DNA from: Ferrovibrio sp.
GTDB taxonomy: Bacteria; Pseudomonadota; Alphaproteobacteria; Ferrovibrionales; Ferrovibrionaceae
Direction: 5' to 3'
DNA length: 64,000 nt
Assembly: GCF_025869515.1 (NCBI RefSeq)
Contig: NZ_JAOZVR010000052.1
Coordinates: forward strand, 109,016 to 173,015
Shown piece by piece: positions 28,962 through 37,484 of this stretch. Position 1 is the stretch's first letter; each line of letters starts with the position of its first letter. A model generated the notes under the pieces. The model ran no database searches, was not told the origin of the DNA, and worked only from the letters and a program-made list of their open reading frames with translations. Both the position numbers and the translations under genes were made by a program.

Positions 28962-29846
28962 TTACGCCGCATCGGCGCTGGATTGCGGCACGAGCGTGCG
29001 GATGCGCACGCGCTTGACGCGGCGGGGATCGGCCTCCAGCACTTCGAAAACCAGTCCTGCCGGATGGTCGATCTGCTCGCCACGCAGCGGTACACGGCCG
29101 AGATGCGACACGATCAGGCCGCCCACGGTATCGACATCGCCATCGTCTTCCGGATCGAGCAGGGTATGGCCGAGCTTTTCTTCCAGATCCTCGATCGGGC
29201 AGCGCCCGAGCGCCTCCAGCACGCCATCGGCGCGCTGGATCAGCATGCCGCCGGCGGCCACATCATGCTCGTCGTCGATTTCGCCGACGATCTGCTCGAC
29301 CAGATCCTCGATGGTGACGAGACCGTCCAGCCCGCCGTATTCATCGACCACGATGGCCATATGGACGCGGGTATCGCGCATCTCGCGCAACAGTTCGAGC
29401 ACCGATTTCGACGGCGGCACCACCAGCAGCTTGCGCAACACCTTCTCGAGCGAGAAGCCGGCGCGGCCGGCCAGATAAGGCAGCACGTCCTTCACATGGA
29501 TCATGCCGACCACATCATCGAGCGTGCCACGATAGACCGGCAGGCGCGAATGTTCGGCATCGACCAGCGTCTTCACCAGTTTTTCGAATTCGATCTCAGC
29601 CGGCACGGCGATGATATCGGTGCGCGGCACGCGGATTTCACCGACGCGCAGCTCGCCCACTTCCAGCACGTTGCGCAGCAGCGCGCGTTCGGCATTCTCC
29701 TCCGGCGTCGCGCTGTCATCGGCATGCTCTTCGAGCAGTTCCTCTATGCTGTCGCGCAAGGATTCGTCGCCGCGGCCGCGCAGCAGCGACAACAGGCGCC
29801 GCCAGAAGGTACCGCCACCACCGCCGTTTTCCCGGGTCTCGCTCAT
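28962..29846 (-). CDS. ybeX: CorC/HlyC-type CBS-domain protein (YbeX)
   Basis: A soluble 294-aa protein of the hemolysin/CorC group with no membrane domain. It contains paired CBS domains (about 75-195, including [19 protein letters not shown] and [20 protein letters not shown]) and a C-terminal CorC_HlyC/transporter-associated domain (about 210-285). CBS pairs bind adenine nucleotides. E. coli YbeX has been linked to magnesium efflux and recently to ribosome metabolism, the latter consistent with its ybeZYX-lnt neighbourhood. The start overlaps the ybeY stop by 4 bases. Confidence 0.93.
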   Translation of the reverse strand: MSETRENGGGGGTFWRRLLSLLRGRGDESLRDSIEELLEEHADDSATPEENAERALLRNVLEVGELRVGEIRVPRTDIIAVPAEIEFEKLVKTLVDAEHSRLPVYRGTLDDVVGMIHVKDVLPYLAGRAGFSLEKVLRKLLVVPPSKSVLELLREMRDTRVHMAIVVDEYGGLDGLVTIEDLVEQIVGEIDDEHDVAAGGMLIQRADGVLEALGRCPIEDLEEKLGHTLLDPEDDGDVDTVGGLIVSHLGRVPLRGEQIDHPAGLVFEVLEADPRRVKRVRIRTLVPQSSADAA

Positions 29847-30469
29847 TTCACGTTTTTCCGCTTCGCTGCGGCTGCTTTCTTCCGCCTGACCGGCGCGGCC
29901 TTCCTGGCCACCGGCTTTTTCACAGCGGTTTTCTTCACAGTGGTTTTCTTCACGGCGGTTTTCGGCTTCGGCTTCGCGGGGACCGCCCTGTAGGGATCGG
30001 CGATACCCATTGCGGCGAGGGTCGCGGTTTCCAGCGGCTCCATCGCCTCGGCCTGCTCGTCATCCATATGGTCGTAACCGAGCAGATGCAGCACGCCATG
30101 CACCGTCAGATGCGTCACATGGTCGGCGAGGGTTTTCTTTTGCTCTTTCGCCTCGCGCCTGCAGGTGGCGAGCGCCAGCGCGATATCGCCCAGATAGGCG
30201 GGCGGCCGCGCCGGATCGATGGCGGATTCGGCAGGAAAGGACAGCACGTTGGTCGGCTTGTCCTTGGCACGCCAGCCGGCATTCAGCTTGCGCATCTCGG
30301 CATCGTCGGTGAGCAGGACGCTCAGGCCGGTCTTCGCTTTGGCGGGCAGTTCGGCCTTCAGCGCCGCCAGCACCGCCCGGCGGATCGCCGCTTTCGGATT
30401 GGGCAGGGCCGCACGCCAGGCGCTGCTGGCAATGCGGATATCGATGTCGATACTGGAACCGTCGGGCAT
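29843..30469 (-). CDS. ybeY: rRNA maturation endonuclease YbeY with lysine-rich C-terminal tail
   Basis: A zinc-dependent endoribonuclease involved in 16S 3-prime end maturation and 70S quality control. The metal site is H124, H128 and H134 in HLTVHGVLHLLGYDHMD, with the family's RxLNxxWRxxDKPTNVLSFP region at about 61-79. The core ends near residue 164. About 44 extra residues follow, built of Lys-Lys-Thr/Ala-Val repeats (KTAVKKTTVKKTAVKK), histone-H1-like and absent from standard YbeY of about 155-170 aa. The tail may bind rRNA; that is an inference. ybeY overlaps ybeX by 4 bases. Confidence 0.94.
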   Translation of the reverse strand: MPDGSSIDIDIRIASSAWRAALPNPKAAIRRAVLAALKAELPAKAKTGLSVLLTDDAEMRKLNAGWRAKDKPTNVLSFPAESAIDPARPPAYLGDIALALATCRREAKEQKKTLADHVTHLTVHGVLHLLGYDHMDDEQAEAMEPLETATLAAMGIADPYRAVPAKPKPKTAVKKTTVKKTAVKKPVARKAAPVRRKKAAAAKRKNVK

Positions 30470-30536
30470 GATGCAGGGCTTTGTGGCAAATTCGGCGGCT
30501 CAATTCAATCAGCAGAGCGGATCAGCAGCGAACCGG

Positions 30537-31652
30537 TCATCGTTTTGGCCGGCCGGCGGCATCCGGACGGGCCAGACCGAGCTCCTGTTCGTGCTGCGAA
30601 TAGGCCCGCACGATCTTGGTGACCAGCGGGTGACGCACCACATCGGCCTCGCCGAAGCGCACGAAAGCGATGCCTTCGACCCCCTCCAGGATATCCAGCG
30701 CATGGCGCAGGCCGGACGGCACCCCGATCGGCAGATCGATCTGCGACAGATCGCCGGTGACCACAAGACGCGAATTTTCGCCCAGCCGGGTGAGCAGCAT
30801 CTTCATCTGCACCGGCGAGGTGTTCTGCGCCTCGTCGAGGATGACGAAGGCATTGGCCAGCGTACGGCCGCGCATGAAGGCGAGCGGCGCCACTTCAACC
30901 TCGCCGCTTTCCAGGCCCTTGGCGACGCGCTCGGCGGGCAACATGTCGTAGAGCGCGTCATAGAGCGGGCGCAGATAGGGATCGATCTTGTCGCGCATGT
31001 CGCCGGGCAGGAAGCCGAGGCGTTCGCCGGCTTCCACGGCAGGCCGCGAGAGGATGATGCGGTCGACGCGGCCTTCCAGCAGGAAGTTCACCGCCATGGC
31101 GACCGCAAGATAGGTCTTGCCGGTGCCGGCCGGGCCGAGGCCGAAGACCAGCTCGTGCTTCTGCAACGCATCGAAATAGACTTTCTGCGTATGCGAGCGC
31201 GGCAGGATGATGCGCTTCTTGGTGCGCACCGCGCCTTCGGGGATGGGCCGGTCGTCACGGATCAACTCGGCCTTGTCACGCAACTTCGCCGTCACCGGAG
31301 CATTCATCGGACCTCCCTGGGTCATTCGGATCGCACCATCGACATCGCCCATTTCGATCTCGGTGCCGGTTTCGAGCCGGCGGTAGAGATCGGTCAACAC
31401 TTTCCTTGCCTGCGCCTGCGCATCCGCCGGCCCGCTGATCATCAGCCGGTTGCCGCGCGAGGCGACCGCCACGCCGATGCGTTCTTCGATACGCGCCAGA
31501 TGACGATCATGCTCGCCGAACAGCAGGGCCAGCAGGCGGTTGTCGTCGAAATCGAGAATGATCGGTTGACCGGAATTATCCGCACCGCGTGCATCGCTCA
31601 CAGGCTTCAGCCTCGTTGCTTCCAAAAGATCCTTGTGCCGCGCCCGCGTCAC
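30537..31652 (-). CDS. ybeZ: PhoH-family ATPase (YbeZ)
   Basis: A cytoplasmic P-loop ATPase of the PhoH family that partners YbeY in RNA maturation. The N-terminal 110 residues form a KH-like region ([18 protein letters not shown]). The ATPase core has Walker A in [16 protein letters not shown] and Walker B in [20 protein letters not shown], followed by [20 protein letters not shown]. It starts at GTG 31652, whose GTGA overlaps the miaB stop by 4 bases, so translation is coupled. 67 bases separate it from ybeY. Confidence 0.94.
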   Translation of the reverse strand: MTRARHKDLLEATRLKPVSDARGADNSGQPIILDFDDNRLLALLFGEHDRHLARIEERIGVAVASRGNRLMISGPADAQAQARKVLTDLYRRLETGTEIEMGDVDGAIRMTQGGPMNAPVTAKLRDKAELIRDDRPIPEGAVRTKKRIILPRSHTQKVYFDALQKHELVFGLGPAGTGKTYLAVAMAVNFLLEGRVDRIILSRPAVEAGERLGFLPGDMRDKIDPYLRPLYDALYDMLPAERVAKGLESGEVEVAPLAFMRGRTLANAFVILDEAQNTSPVQMKMLLTRLGENSRLVVTGDLSQIDLPIGVPSGLRHALDILEGVEGIAFVRFGEADVVRHPLVTKIVRAYSQHEQELGLARPDAAGRPKR

Positions 31653-33043
31653 GCGGCCTCGCGCCGGGCGATCTCGCCGGCAAGCGAATTGGCATAGCCG
31701 CCGGCGATCGTCACCGGCAGGAAATCGCCGATCCGCAAGCCCGGATCGGAAACGTAGACGGCCTGCATATACTGCGAACGGCCGATCAGCTGGCCGGGCT
31801 GGCGGCCCGGACGCTCGAACAGCACATCCAGCACGCGACCCTCGCAGGCGCGATTGAAGGCTTCCGACTGCTGCTGCAGCAGGGCCTGCAGCGCATGGAG
31901 CCGCTCGGTGCTGACCGCATCGGGCACCTGCTTCGGCAGCAGGCTGCCCGGCGTGCCGGGGCGGGCGGAATATTTGAAGGAATAGGCCGCCGCATAGCGC
32001 GCCTCGCGCACGAGTTGCAGCGTCTGTTCGAAATCGGCATCGGTTTCGCCGGGGAAGCCGGTGATGAAATCGCCGCTCAACGCAAGATCGGGGCGGGCGG
32101 CGCGCAGCTTCTCGACGATGCGCAGATAGTCTTCTGCGCGATGGCCGCGATTCATCGCTTTCAGCACGGCATCGGATCCCGCCTGGATCGGCAGATGCAG
32201 GAAGGGCATCAGCCCGGCCACTTCGCCATGGGCGGCGATCAGGTCGTCATCCATTTCGCGCGGATGCGAGGTGGTGTAGCGCCAGCGCAGGCGCGGATGC
32301 GATTGGGCAAAACGGTCGTTGAGCACGCGCAGCAGGCGGCCGAGCGACCATGCACTGCCATCCGGTCCTTCGCCATGCCAGGCATTCACATTCTGGCCAA
32401 GCAGGGCGATCTCCTGCACGCCGGTCGCCATCAGGCGCTCGGCCTCGCGGATGATCGCCTCGGCCGGACGCGAATACTCGGCGCCGCGCGTATAGGGCAC
32501 GACGCAGAAGGTGCAGAACTTGTCGCAGCCTTCCTGGATGGCGAGATACCCTACCGGTCCCGGTGCGGTGCTGATTTCATCGGGCAGGTGATCGAATTTC
32601 GATTCGGCCGGAAATTCCGTGGCCAGGATGCCCTGCCCCGCAGCATGGGGCCCGCCGCTGCCCTTGACCCGGGCCCGCTCGGCCCGCGCCAGCAGTTCGG
32701 GCAGCCGGTGATAGGCCTGGCTGCCGATCACCAGATCGACGAAGGGCGCGCGATTGACCAGTTCCTCGCCCTCGGCCTGGGCGACGCAGCCGGCCACCGC
32801 GATGGTAACGTCACCGCCCCGGGCCTGGGCAGTCTGCTTGCGGATGCGCCAGTGGCCGAGCTCGGAGAAGACCTTTTCGGCGGCTTTTTCGCGGATGTGG
32901 CAGGTATTGATGATCACCATGTCGGCGTCATCGGGCGTCTCGGTCTTGGCGTATCCCAGCGGGGCCAGCACGTCCGCCATGCGGGCGGAGTCGTAGACGT
33001 TCATCTGGCAGCCATGGGTCTTGATGAACAGCTTTTTGGCCAA
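31649..33043 (-). CDS. miaB: tRNA-2-methylthio-N6-dimethylallyladenosine synthase
   Basis: A radical-SAM methylthiotransferase that converts i6A37 to ms2i6A37 in tRNA. The N-terminal MTTase domain binds one 4Fe-4S cluster starting with Cys12 ([12 protein letters not shown]) and including NTCHIREKA. The radical-SAM cluster motif is [15 protein letters not shown] (CxxxCxxC). A C-terminal TRAM domain spans about residues 375-440. The only start in frame after an upstream stop is TTG at 33043, with no clear ribosome site. It leads the miaB-ybeZ-ybeY-ybeX-lnt run. Confidence 0.97.
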   Translation of the reverse strand: MAKKLFIKTHGCQMNVYDSARMADVLAPLGYAKTETPDDADMVIINTCHIREKAAEKVFSELGHWRIRKQTAQARGGDVTIAVAGCVAQAEGEELVNRAPFVDLVIGSQAYHRLPELLARAERARVKGSGGPHAAGQGILATEFPAESKFDHLPDEISTAPGPVGYLAIQEGCDKFCTFCVVPYTRGAEYSRPAEAIIREAERLMATGVQEIALLGQNVNAWHGEGPDGSAWSLGRLLRVLNDRFAQSHPRLRWRYTTSHPREMDDDLIAAHGEVAGLMPFLHLPIQAGSDAVLKAMNRGHRAEDYLRIVEKLRAARPDLALSGDFITGFPGETDADFEQTLQLVREARYAAAYSFKYSARPGTPGSLLPKQVPDAVSTERLHALQALLQQQSEAFNRACEGRVLDVLFERPGRQPGQLIGRSQYMQAVYVSDPGLRIGDFLPVTIAGGYANSLAGEIARREAA

Positions 33044-33397
33044 ATCCGGGTTTCAGCGGGGCGGGTGCCGAAAGAGAGGTGCGGCGGGCGCCCCAGACGC
33101 TCCTTGTTAACGAGTGACAACCGAATCGAAGGTAGCACCCGAATCGTCGCAAGGAAAGCGAAACGACGCTGGCCACGGCCCGGCGTCACAGATTCTTCAC
33201 AGTAAAATCAATAGGTTAATAATCTTGGGCAAGACGGATAATTCCGGGACCGGACGGCGGCTGGCTGGCTTGTCGCAAGGGATGCGACTGGCGGGCGGGC
33301 TGGTCGAAACCGGGTTTGCGCCCGGTCCCTCTTATTATGACGAATGAGGCGGGCGAATCTTGCGTAGGGGCGGAGAAAATTTTCTGCTCCCGTCCCG
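33044..33397. other. Intergenic region between miaB and the TonB receptor gene
   Basis: This 354-base gap holds no gene I can support. It contains a 6-bp inverted repeat ACCGGG/CCCGGT (33309-33326) with only a short T-run on the minus strand, a weak terminator candidate for the receptor gene, and an AT-rich stretch (about 33200-33225) where a miaB promoter could sit. It is also the left junction of the block that separates miaB from plsC-fur. Confidence 0.6.
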
Positions 33398-35773
33398 TCA
33401 CCAGCGATACCGCAGGCTGCCCATCACGATTCGTCCGGCCAGCCAACTGCATGTACTGCCATTGCAAAACGCGACATCGCGATCGAACAGATTGCTGGCA
33501 TTCAGCCCGGCTTCGACGCCTTGCAGATCGGGGGACAGAACCGAAAGATCGTAGCGCAGCATGGCATCGGTCAGGACATGCGCTGCATTTTCCCGAGTAT
33601 TGGTGTCATTGGCATATGTGGAGCCTACATAGCGCAGACCGCCGCCGATGCGCAGGCCACGCGCATAGCCGGTAGCAAAACCATAATCGGCCCAAAGCCC
33701 CGCCATATGCGACGGCACTGCCGTCGGTGACTTGCCGAGCGTGTTCGTAGTGCTACTGGTCACCTCGGCATCGGTGTAGGTGTAAGAGCCGATCAGATTC
33801 AAACTTTCGCTCAGCGACACCTTCGCTTCGAATTCCAGGCCGCGCGACGTCACCTCGCCGGTCTGGATGCTGAAATTGCTGTTGACCGGATCAGTGGTCA
33901 GCACATTTTCCTGCACCAGGTCAAAGGCCGCGAGACTCACGAAACTGCCGTGACCCGGCGGCTGATATTTCACACCCAATTCTGTCTGGGTGCCGGCTTG
34001 CGGTTTGAATGCCGCACCAAGCCGGCTTGTGCCAGAGGTCGGCAGGAACGATTCCGCGTAGCTGACATAGGGAGCGAGCCCGTTATCAAACAGGTAGACT
34101 GCGCCAACCTTGCCGGTGAATTGCATGTCGTCCTGATGGCTGTAGGCACCGGAATTCAGTGTTTTTGTCTCGGCCTGTGCGCGATCCCAGCGACCACCCA
34201 AGGTTAGCGCTACTCGGCCGATCCGGGCTTGCTCTTGGAGATAGGCCCCAAGTTGTTCCTGGGTCTGACGCGAACGGTCGCTAACGGCTGGCGCCGTGAC
34301 CGACTGACCATAAACCGGGGAATTCAGATTGAGTGACGGGGCCGCGCCCTCGCCACCACGATAATCGTAGTACATACGGTCATAGCCAACGCCGAACAGT
34401 GTCGTGTGCTTGACCAATCCCGTCTCGAAATCGGCCTGCAGCTGGTTGTCGATCGCGTAATTGGTCAGATCCTGGTTTGCTATACCGGCATAGCGGCTGA
34501 CGACACTGCCGGACAGACTGAGATAATCGACATATTGCGTATCGAGTTCGACGCGGCCATAGCGGAAATTCTGCCGTACTTTCCAGGTATCGTTGAAACT
34601 GTGCTCGAACAGATAACCGACGTGATATTGCACAAGGTTGAAATTGTTGAAATTGGGATCGCCGAGCCAGACACGGCTGACATCGCCATTTGCGTTATAA
34701 TAGTAAGGCCAGTTGCCGGTTTTGAATTCCTGATATTGCGACAACAGCGTCAATGAGGTGCTGTCGTTTCGCAGCGTGAGCGCTGGCGCAACGAAGCGGC
34801 GGTCATTCGGCGCATCCAGCTCGGTTTCCGCATCACGCAACAGGCCAGTCAGGCGATATAATACGCGCCCAGACTCGTCGACCGGACCACCAAAATCGAA
34901 CTGACCCTGCATATGGCTATTGGTCCCGCCCTGCAGGACAACTTCATGCAACGGTTCCGCCGTTGGGCGTTTACTGATGCTTTCGACCAGGCCGCCCGGC
35001 GCGATCTGGCCGTAGAGCACGGAGGCCGGACCGCGGATCACCCCGACCTTTTCCAGGCCATATGGCTCATTCTGCGGAAAGGCAAAGAATGCGCCCCACT
35101 GGCGCAGGCCATCGAGATAATTGGCATTGGTCGTACCGGTGAAGCCTCGCAGATTGAACTGGTCATACCGCGTATCGTCGCCAAACGGCCCCGCCATCAC
35201 GCCTGGTGTGTAAGCGAGGGCCTGCTCCAACGACTGTACGCCCTGCGCAGCCATCTGCTCGCGGGTGATCACCGACACCGATTGCGGCATTTCCAGCAAC
35301 GGCGTGTCGGTCTTGCTGCCCGTGGCGCTACGCGTGGCGACATAGCCATCGACAGGGCCATAGGCGGTTTCGACAGGCTGCCCCCTGCCTTCCACCATCA
35401 CTGGCGGCAGCACCGTAGCGCTGCTGTTCTGCGGCATTTCTACCAGCGTCACCGTATTGTGGCCGGTGACGCGATAGGTCAGGCCGGTGCCGGCCAGGAG
35501 ACGGGCCAGAGCCTCTGGCGGCGCGAATCGGCCCTGCACGACAGCCGACGTTTTGCCCTGGGCCAGCACGGCTGGATAACCGACCTGCCAGCCGGAATTG
35601 CGGGCGAAGGTGTCAAGGGCGGCACTTAACGGCTGGGTTGGAATATCGAAGTGTTGCTGCGCCGGCGCGGCCTGCTGCACCGGTTGGCCCTGTGCATGGA
35701 CCTCAGACACAAGCCCTGTAACTCCAATCGCGGTCCCCAGAAGCAACGCGCCACGCCATGACATCCCACACAT
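33398..35773 (-). CDS. TonB-dependent siderophore receptor with signalling (STN) domain
   Basis: An outer-membrane receptor of the ferrichrome/ferric-siderophore type. After a signal peptide (ending in VHAQG) comes an STN domain (about 40-110, FDIPTQPLSAALDTFARNSG), which touches a FecR protein. The plug follows (VISREQM-like VITREQMAAQGVQSLEQAL, then VGVIRGPASVLYGQIAPGG), and then the 22-strand barrel ending in the terminal aromatic RYRW. Two cysteines near the end (FCNGSTCSW) are consistent with a barrel-loop disulfide. I start at ATG 35773, with GGGGG upstream; an ATG 13 codons earlier is in frame. Base composition is visibly more AT-rich than in neighbours. It is transcribed after fecR- and fecI-like genes. 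Confidence 0.93.
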   Translation of the reverse strand: MCGMSWRGALLLGTAIGVTGLVSEVHAQGQPVQQAAPAQQHFDIPTQPLSAALDTFARNSGWQVGYPAVLAQGKTSAVVQGRFAPPEALARLLAGTGLTYRVTGHNTVTLVEMPQNSSATVLPPVMVEGRGQPVETAYGPVDGYVATRSATGSKTDTPLLEMPQSVSVITREQMAAQGVQSLEQALAYTPGVMAGPFGDDTRYDQFNLRGFTGTTNANYLDGLRQWGAFFAFPQNEPYGLEKVGVIRGPASVLYGQIAPGGLVESISKRPTAEPLHEVVLQGGTNSHMQGQFDFGGPVDESGRVLYRLTGLLRDAETELDAPNDRRFVAPALTLRNDSTSLTLLSQYQEFKTGNWPYYYNANGDVSRVWLGDPNFNNFNLVQYHVGYLFEHSFNDTWKVRQNFRYGRVELDTQYVDYLSLSGSVVSRYAGIANQDLTNYAIDNQLQADFETGLVKHTTLFGVGYDRMYYDYRGGEGAAPSLNLNSPVYGQSVTAPAVSDRSRQTQEQLGAYLQEQARIGRVALTLGGRWDRAQAETKTLNSGAYSHQDDMQFTGKVGAVYLFDNGLAPYVSYAESFLPTSGTSRLGAAFKPQAGTQTELGVKYQPPGHGSFVSLAAFDLVQENVLTTDPVNSNFSIQTGEVTSRGLEFEAKVSLSESLNLIGSYTYTDAEVTSSTTNTLGKSPTAVPSHMAGLWADYGFATGYARGLRIGGGLRYVGSTYANDTNTRENAAHVLTDAMLRYDLSVLSPDLQGVEAGLNASNLFDRDVAFCNGSTCSWLAGRIVMGSLRYRW

Positions 35774-35873
35774 CTTGAACCCCCAGTGCCAATTTACGCA
35801 AATGCGTCGCATTTACATATCTTAGCCCTGACGTGCAGGTGTTCCGAAACCAGAAGCAAATTTCTGAAAAAAG

Positions 35874-36812
35874 CTAACGCGACAGGACCAGGAGGCGTCC
35901 GCCATAAGCGGAGACTTGCGCACCGGTCGCACTAGCCAGCGCGGCCACAACCGCCGGCGGATCGTCCAGACGATAGCTACCTGAAACCGGCAGCGCTGCG
36001 AGATCGTCGCCACGCACCCAGATCAGGCCGGGCCAGTAGCGGTCGAGATCGGCAAGCACTGCATTCAGCGGACGGTCGGTAAAAACCAGACGGCCCTCGG
36101 CCCAGGCAAAATCCTCCGCGGGCGCCGCCCGCGGCTGCCCATCCACCACTGTCATGCCCTGACCGGCCTGGAGAACGGTTCCGGGATCGGCGCCAACTTT
36201 CGGGATCACCAGCACCTCGCCCTCGCGTACCGCAACAGATGTCCCGTCCGCGCGCTGCGCAACGCTGTATACCGTTCCGAGCGCCTGCGCCGCCGCACTG
36301 GCGGTGGTGATGGTGAAAGGCCGTCTTGTATCGGGTCGCACATCGGCCAGCACGCGTCCCCTCCGCAATACAATGCGCCGGCCGCCATCCCGGTAATCGA
36401 CGTCGATGGCCGTGCCGGCATCAAGCAGCAATAGTGACCCATCGGGGAGGTTCACACGCTGTGGCAAGCCGCTCGGCGCCACATGATCGGCGAGAAGATC
36501 GGAGTCCAGACCGCTGAAGTGCAGCACGGCACCAGCACCCAACAGCAGCACGATCACCGCCGCGGCACGGCGCAGCAGGTCAAGACCGCGAGTTCGGGAT
36601 TTTGTGCCAGCTTCGGCAAACAGCGCTGTCGCAAGATCTGCATCGGTCCACAGCGCCTCGACACGGGCATAGGCCGCGGCATGGGCGGGATCGGCAGCAA
36701 CCCAGCGCGCGAACGACTCCTGCACTGTTGCGTCGGCATCGCCGCGCAGGCGGGCGAACCAGTCGGCGGCCTGCTGCTGTATTTCCGGGGGCGGATGACG
36801 GGGCATATCCAT
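35874..36812 (-). CDS. FecR-family anti-sigma/signal transducer
   Basis: An inner-membrane regulator that relays receptor occupancy to its ECF sigma factor. The cytoplasmic N terminus has the DUF4880-type AADWFARLRGD, the W-x-x-A-DPAHAAAYARVEALW block, one membrane helix (about 85-107) and a periplasmic FecR domain with VNLPDGSLLLLDAGTAI and RGRVLADV. It ends with an STN-like module (FTDRPLNAVLADLDRYWPG). The start is uncertain: ATG at 36812 or 36806, or TTG at 36833. It lies 29 bases after the sigma gene and is followed by the receptor gene. Confidence 0.9.
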   Translation of the reverse strand: MDMPRHPPPEIQQQAADWFARLRGDADATVQESFARWVAADPAHAAAYARVEALWTDADLATALFAEAGTKSRTRGLDLLRRAAAVIVLLLGAGAVLHFSGLDSDLLADHVAPSGLPQRVNLPDGSLLLLDAGTAIDVDYRDGGRRIVLRRGRVLADVRPDTRRPFTITTASAAAQALGTVYSVAQRADGTSVAVREGEVLVIPKVGADPGTVLQAGQGMTVVDGQPRAAPAEDFAWAEGRLVFTDRPLNAVLADLDRYWPGLIWVRGDDLAALPVSGSYRLDDPPAVVAALASATGAQVSAYGGRLLVLSR

Positions 36813-36841
36813 AAGACGTGTGGGGCTGGTCAAACCTGAAG

Positions 36842-37381
36842 TCAGTCAGAATCGTCGGCGGCAAGGCAATGCGCGAGCGCCCGCGCCAGATCCTTGGCGA
36901 TCGTGCGCTCGCTGACGCCGAAACGGCGCGCTATCTCGGTCTGGCTGAGGCCATGCAGCCGGTGCAGCAGCAAAACCTGCCGCGCCCGTTCGGGCAAATC
37001 CGCCAATGCAACCTGGAAACGCCGTACCCGGTCGCGATCTAGCATGCGAGCTTCCGGGGAAGGTTCTGCTGCGGGTACGGCCGCAATCACGGCATCCGAC
37101 GCGGCGCCCGGCAATGGATGTACCACCGCGCGCACCTTCTGTTTGCGTAGATGATCAAAAGCCAGATTGCGTGCGGTTTGATAAAGGAAGGGCTGCAGAT
37201 GTTCGACCTTGCCCGTCTCGGCCGCGGCCGCCACCTTCAGATAGGCGTCCTGCGCCAAATCTTCCGCCGTATGACGATCGCCGATCAAACGAGCCAGCGA
37301 CCGGACCAGCGTGCCGCGCTGTGCGGCAAAAAGCACGGCAAACTGCGCTCGCAGGCCAGATGATGCAACGTCGTCCGCCAC
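36842..37381 (-). CDS. FecI-like ECF sigma factor
   Basis: An extracytoplasmic-function sigma factor of the iron-starvation group. Region 2 is seen in DRHTAEDLAQDAYLKVAA and LYQTARNLAFDHLRKQK; region 4 in LADLPERARQVLLLHRLHG and SQTEIARRFGVSERTIAKDL. 179 aa. I chose GTG at 37381 because AGGAGG lies 4 bases upstream; an ATG at 37402 is in frame but has the operator-like palindrome where its ribosome site should be. It forms a cell-surface signalling cassette with the FecR- and TonB-receptor genes that follow. Confidence 0.92.
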   Translation of the reverse strand: MADDVASSGLRAQFAVLFAAQRGTLVRSLARLIGDRHTAEDLAQDAYLKVAAAAETGKVEHLQPFLYQTARNLAFDHLRKQKVRAVVHPLPGAASDAVIAAVPAAEPSPEARMLDRDRVRRFQVALADLPERARQVLLLHRLHGLSQTEIARRFGVSERTIAKDLARALAHCLAADDSD

Positions 37382-37407
37382 GCCCCCTCCTAATGAAGGC
37401 ATGAAGC

Positions 37408-37424
37408 TATTCTAATTAAGAATA
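37408..37424. promoter_or_regulatory. AT-rich palindrome TATTCT-N5-AGAATA upstream of the FecI-like gene
   Basis: A perfect 6-bp inverted repeat with 5-bp spacer lies 27 bases upstream of the sigma-factor start and between it and the divergent OGT gene. Its AT-rich symmetry and position are those of an iron-responsive operator. It does not follow the classic Fur box closely, and its half-sites are in the reverse order from the Irr box. Confidence 0.4.
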
Positions 37425-37484
37425 ATTCGCAAGTTACACACTTAAAGCTGCCCTTAACCCCCGCCCCATAGCCTGCCTGCAGCC

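Noticed and set aside
36813-36841. Frameshift or gene break between the FecI- and FecR-like genes
   Set aside because: Both genes are complete and the 29-base gap is normal for these cassettes.
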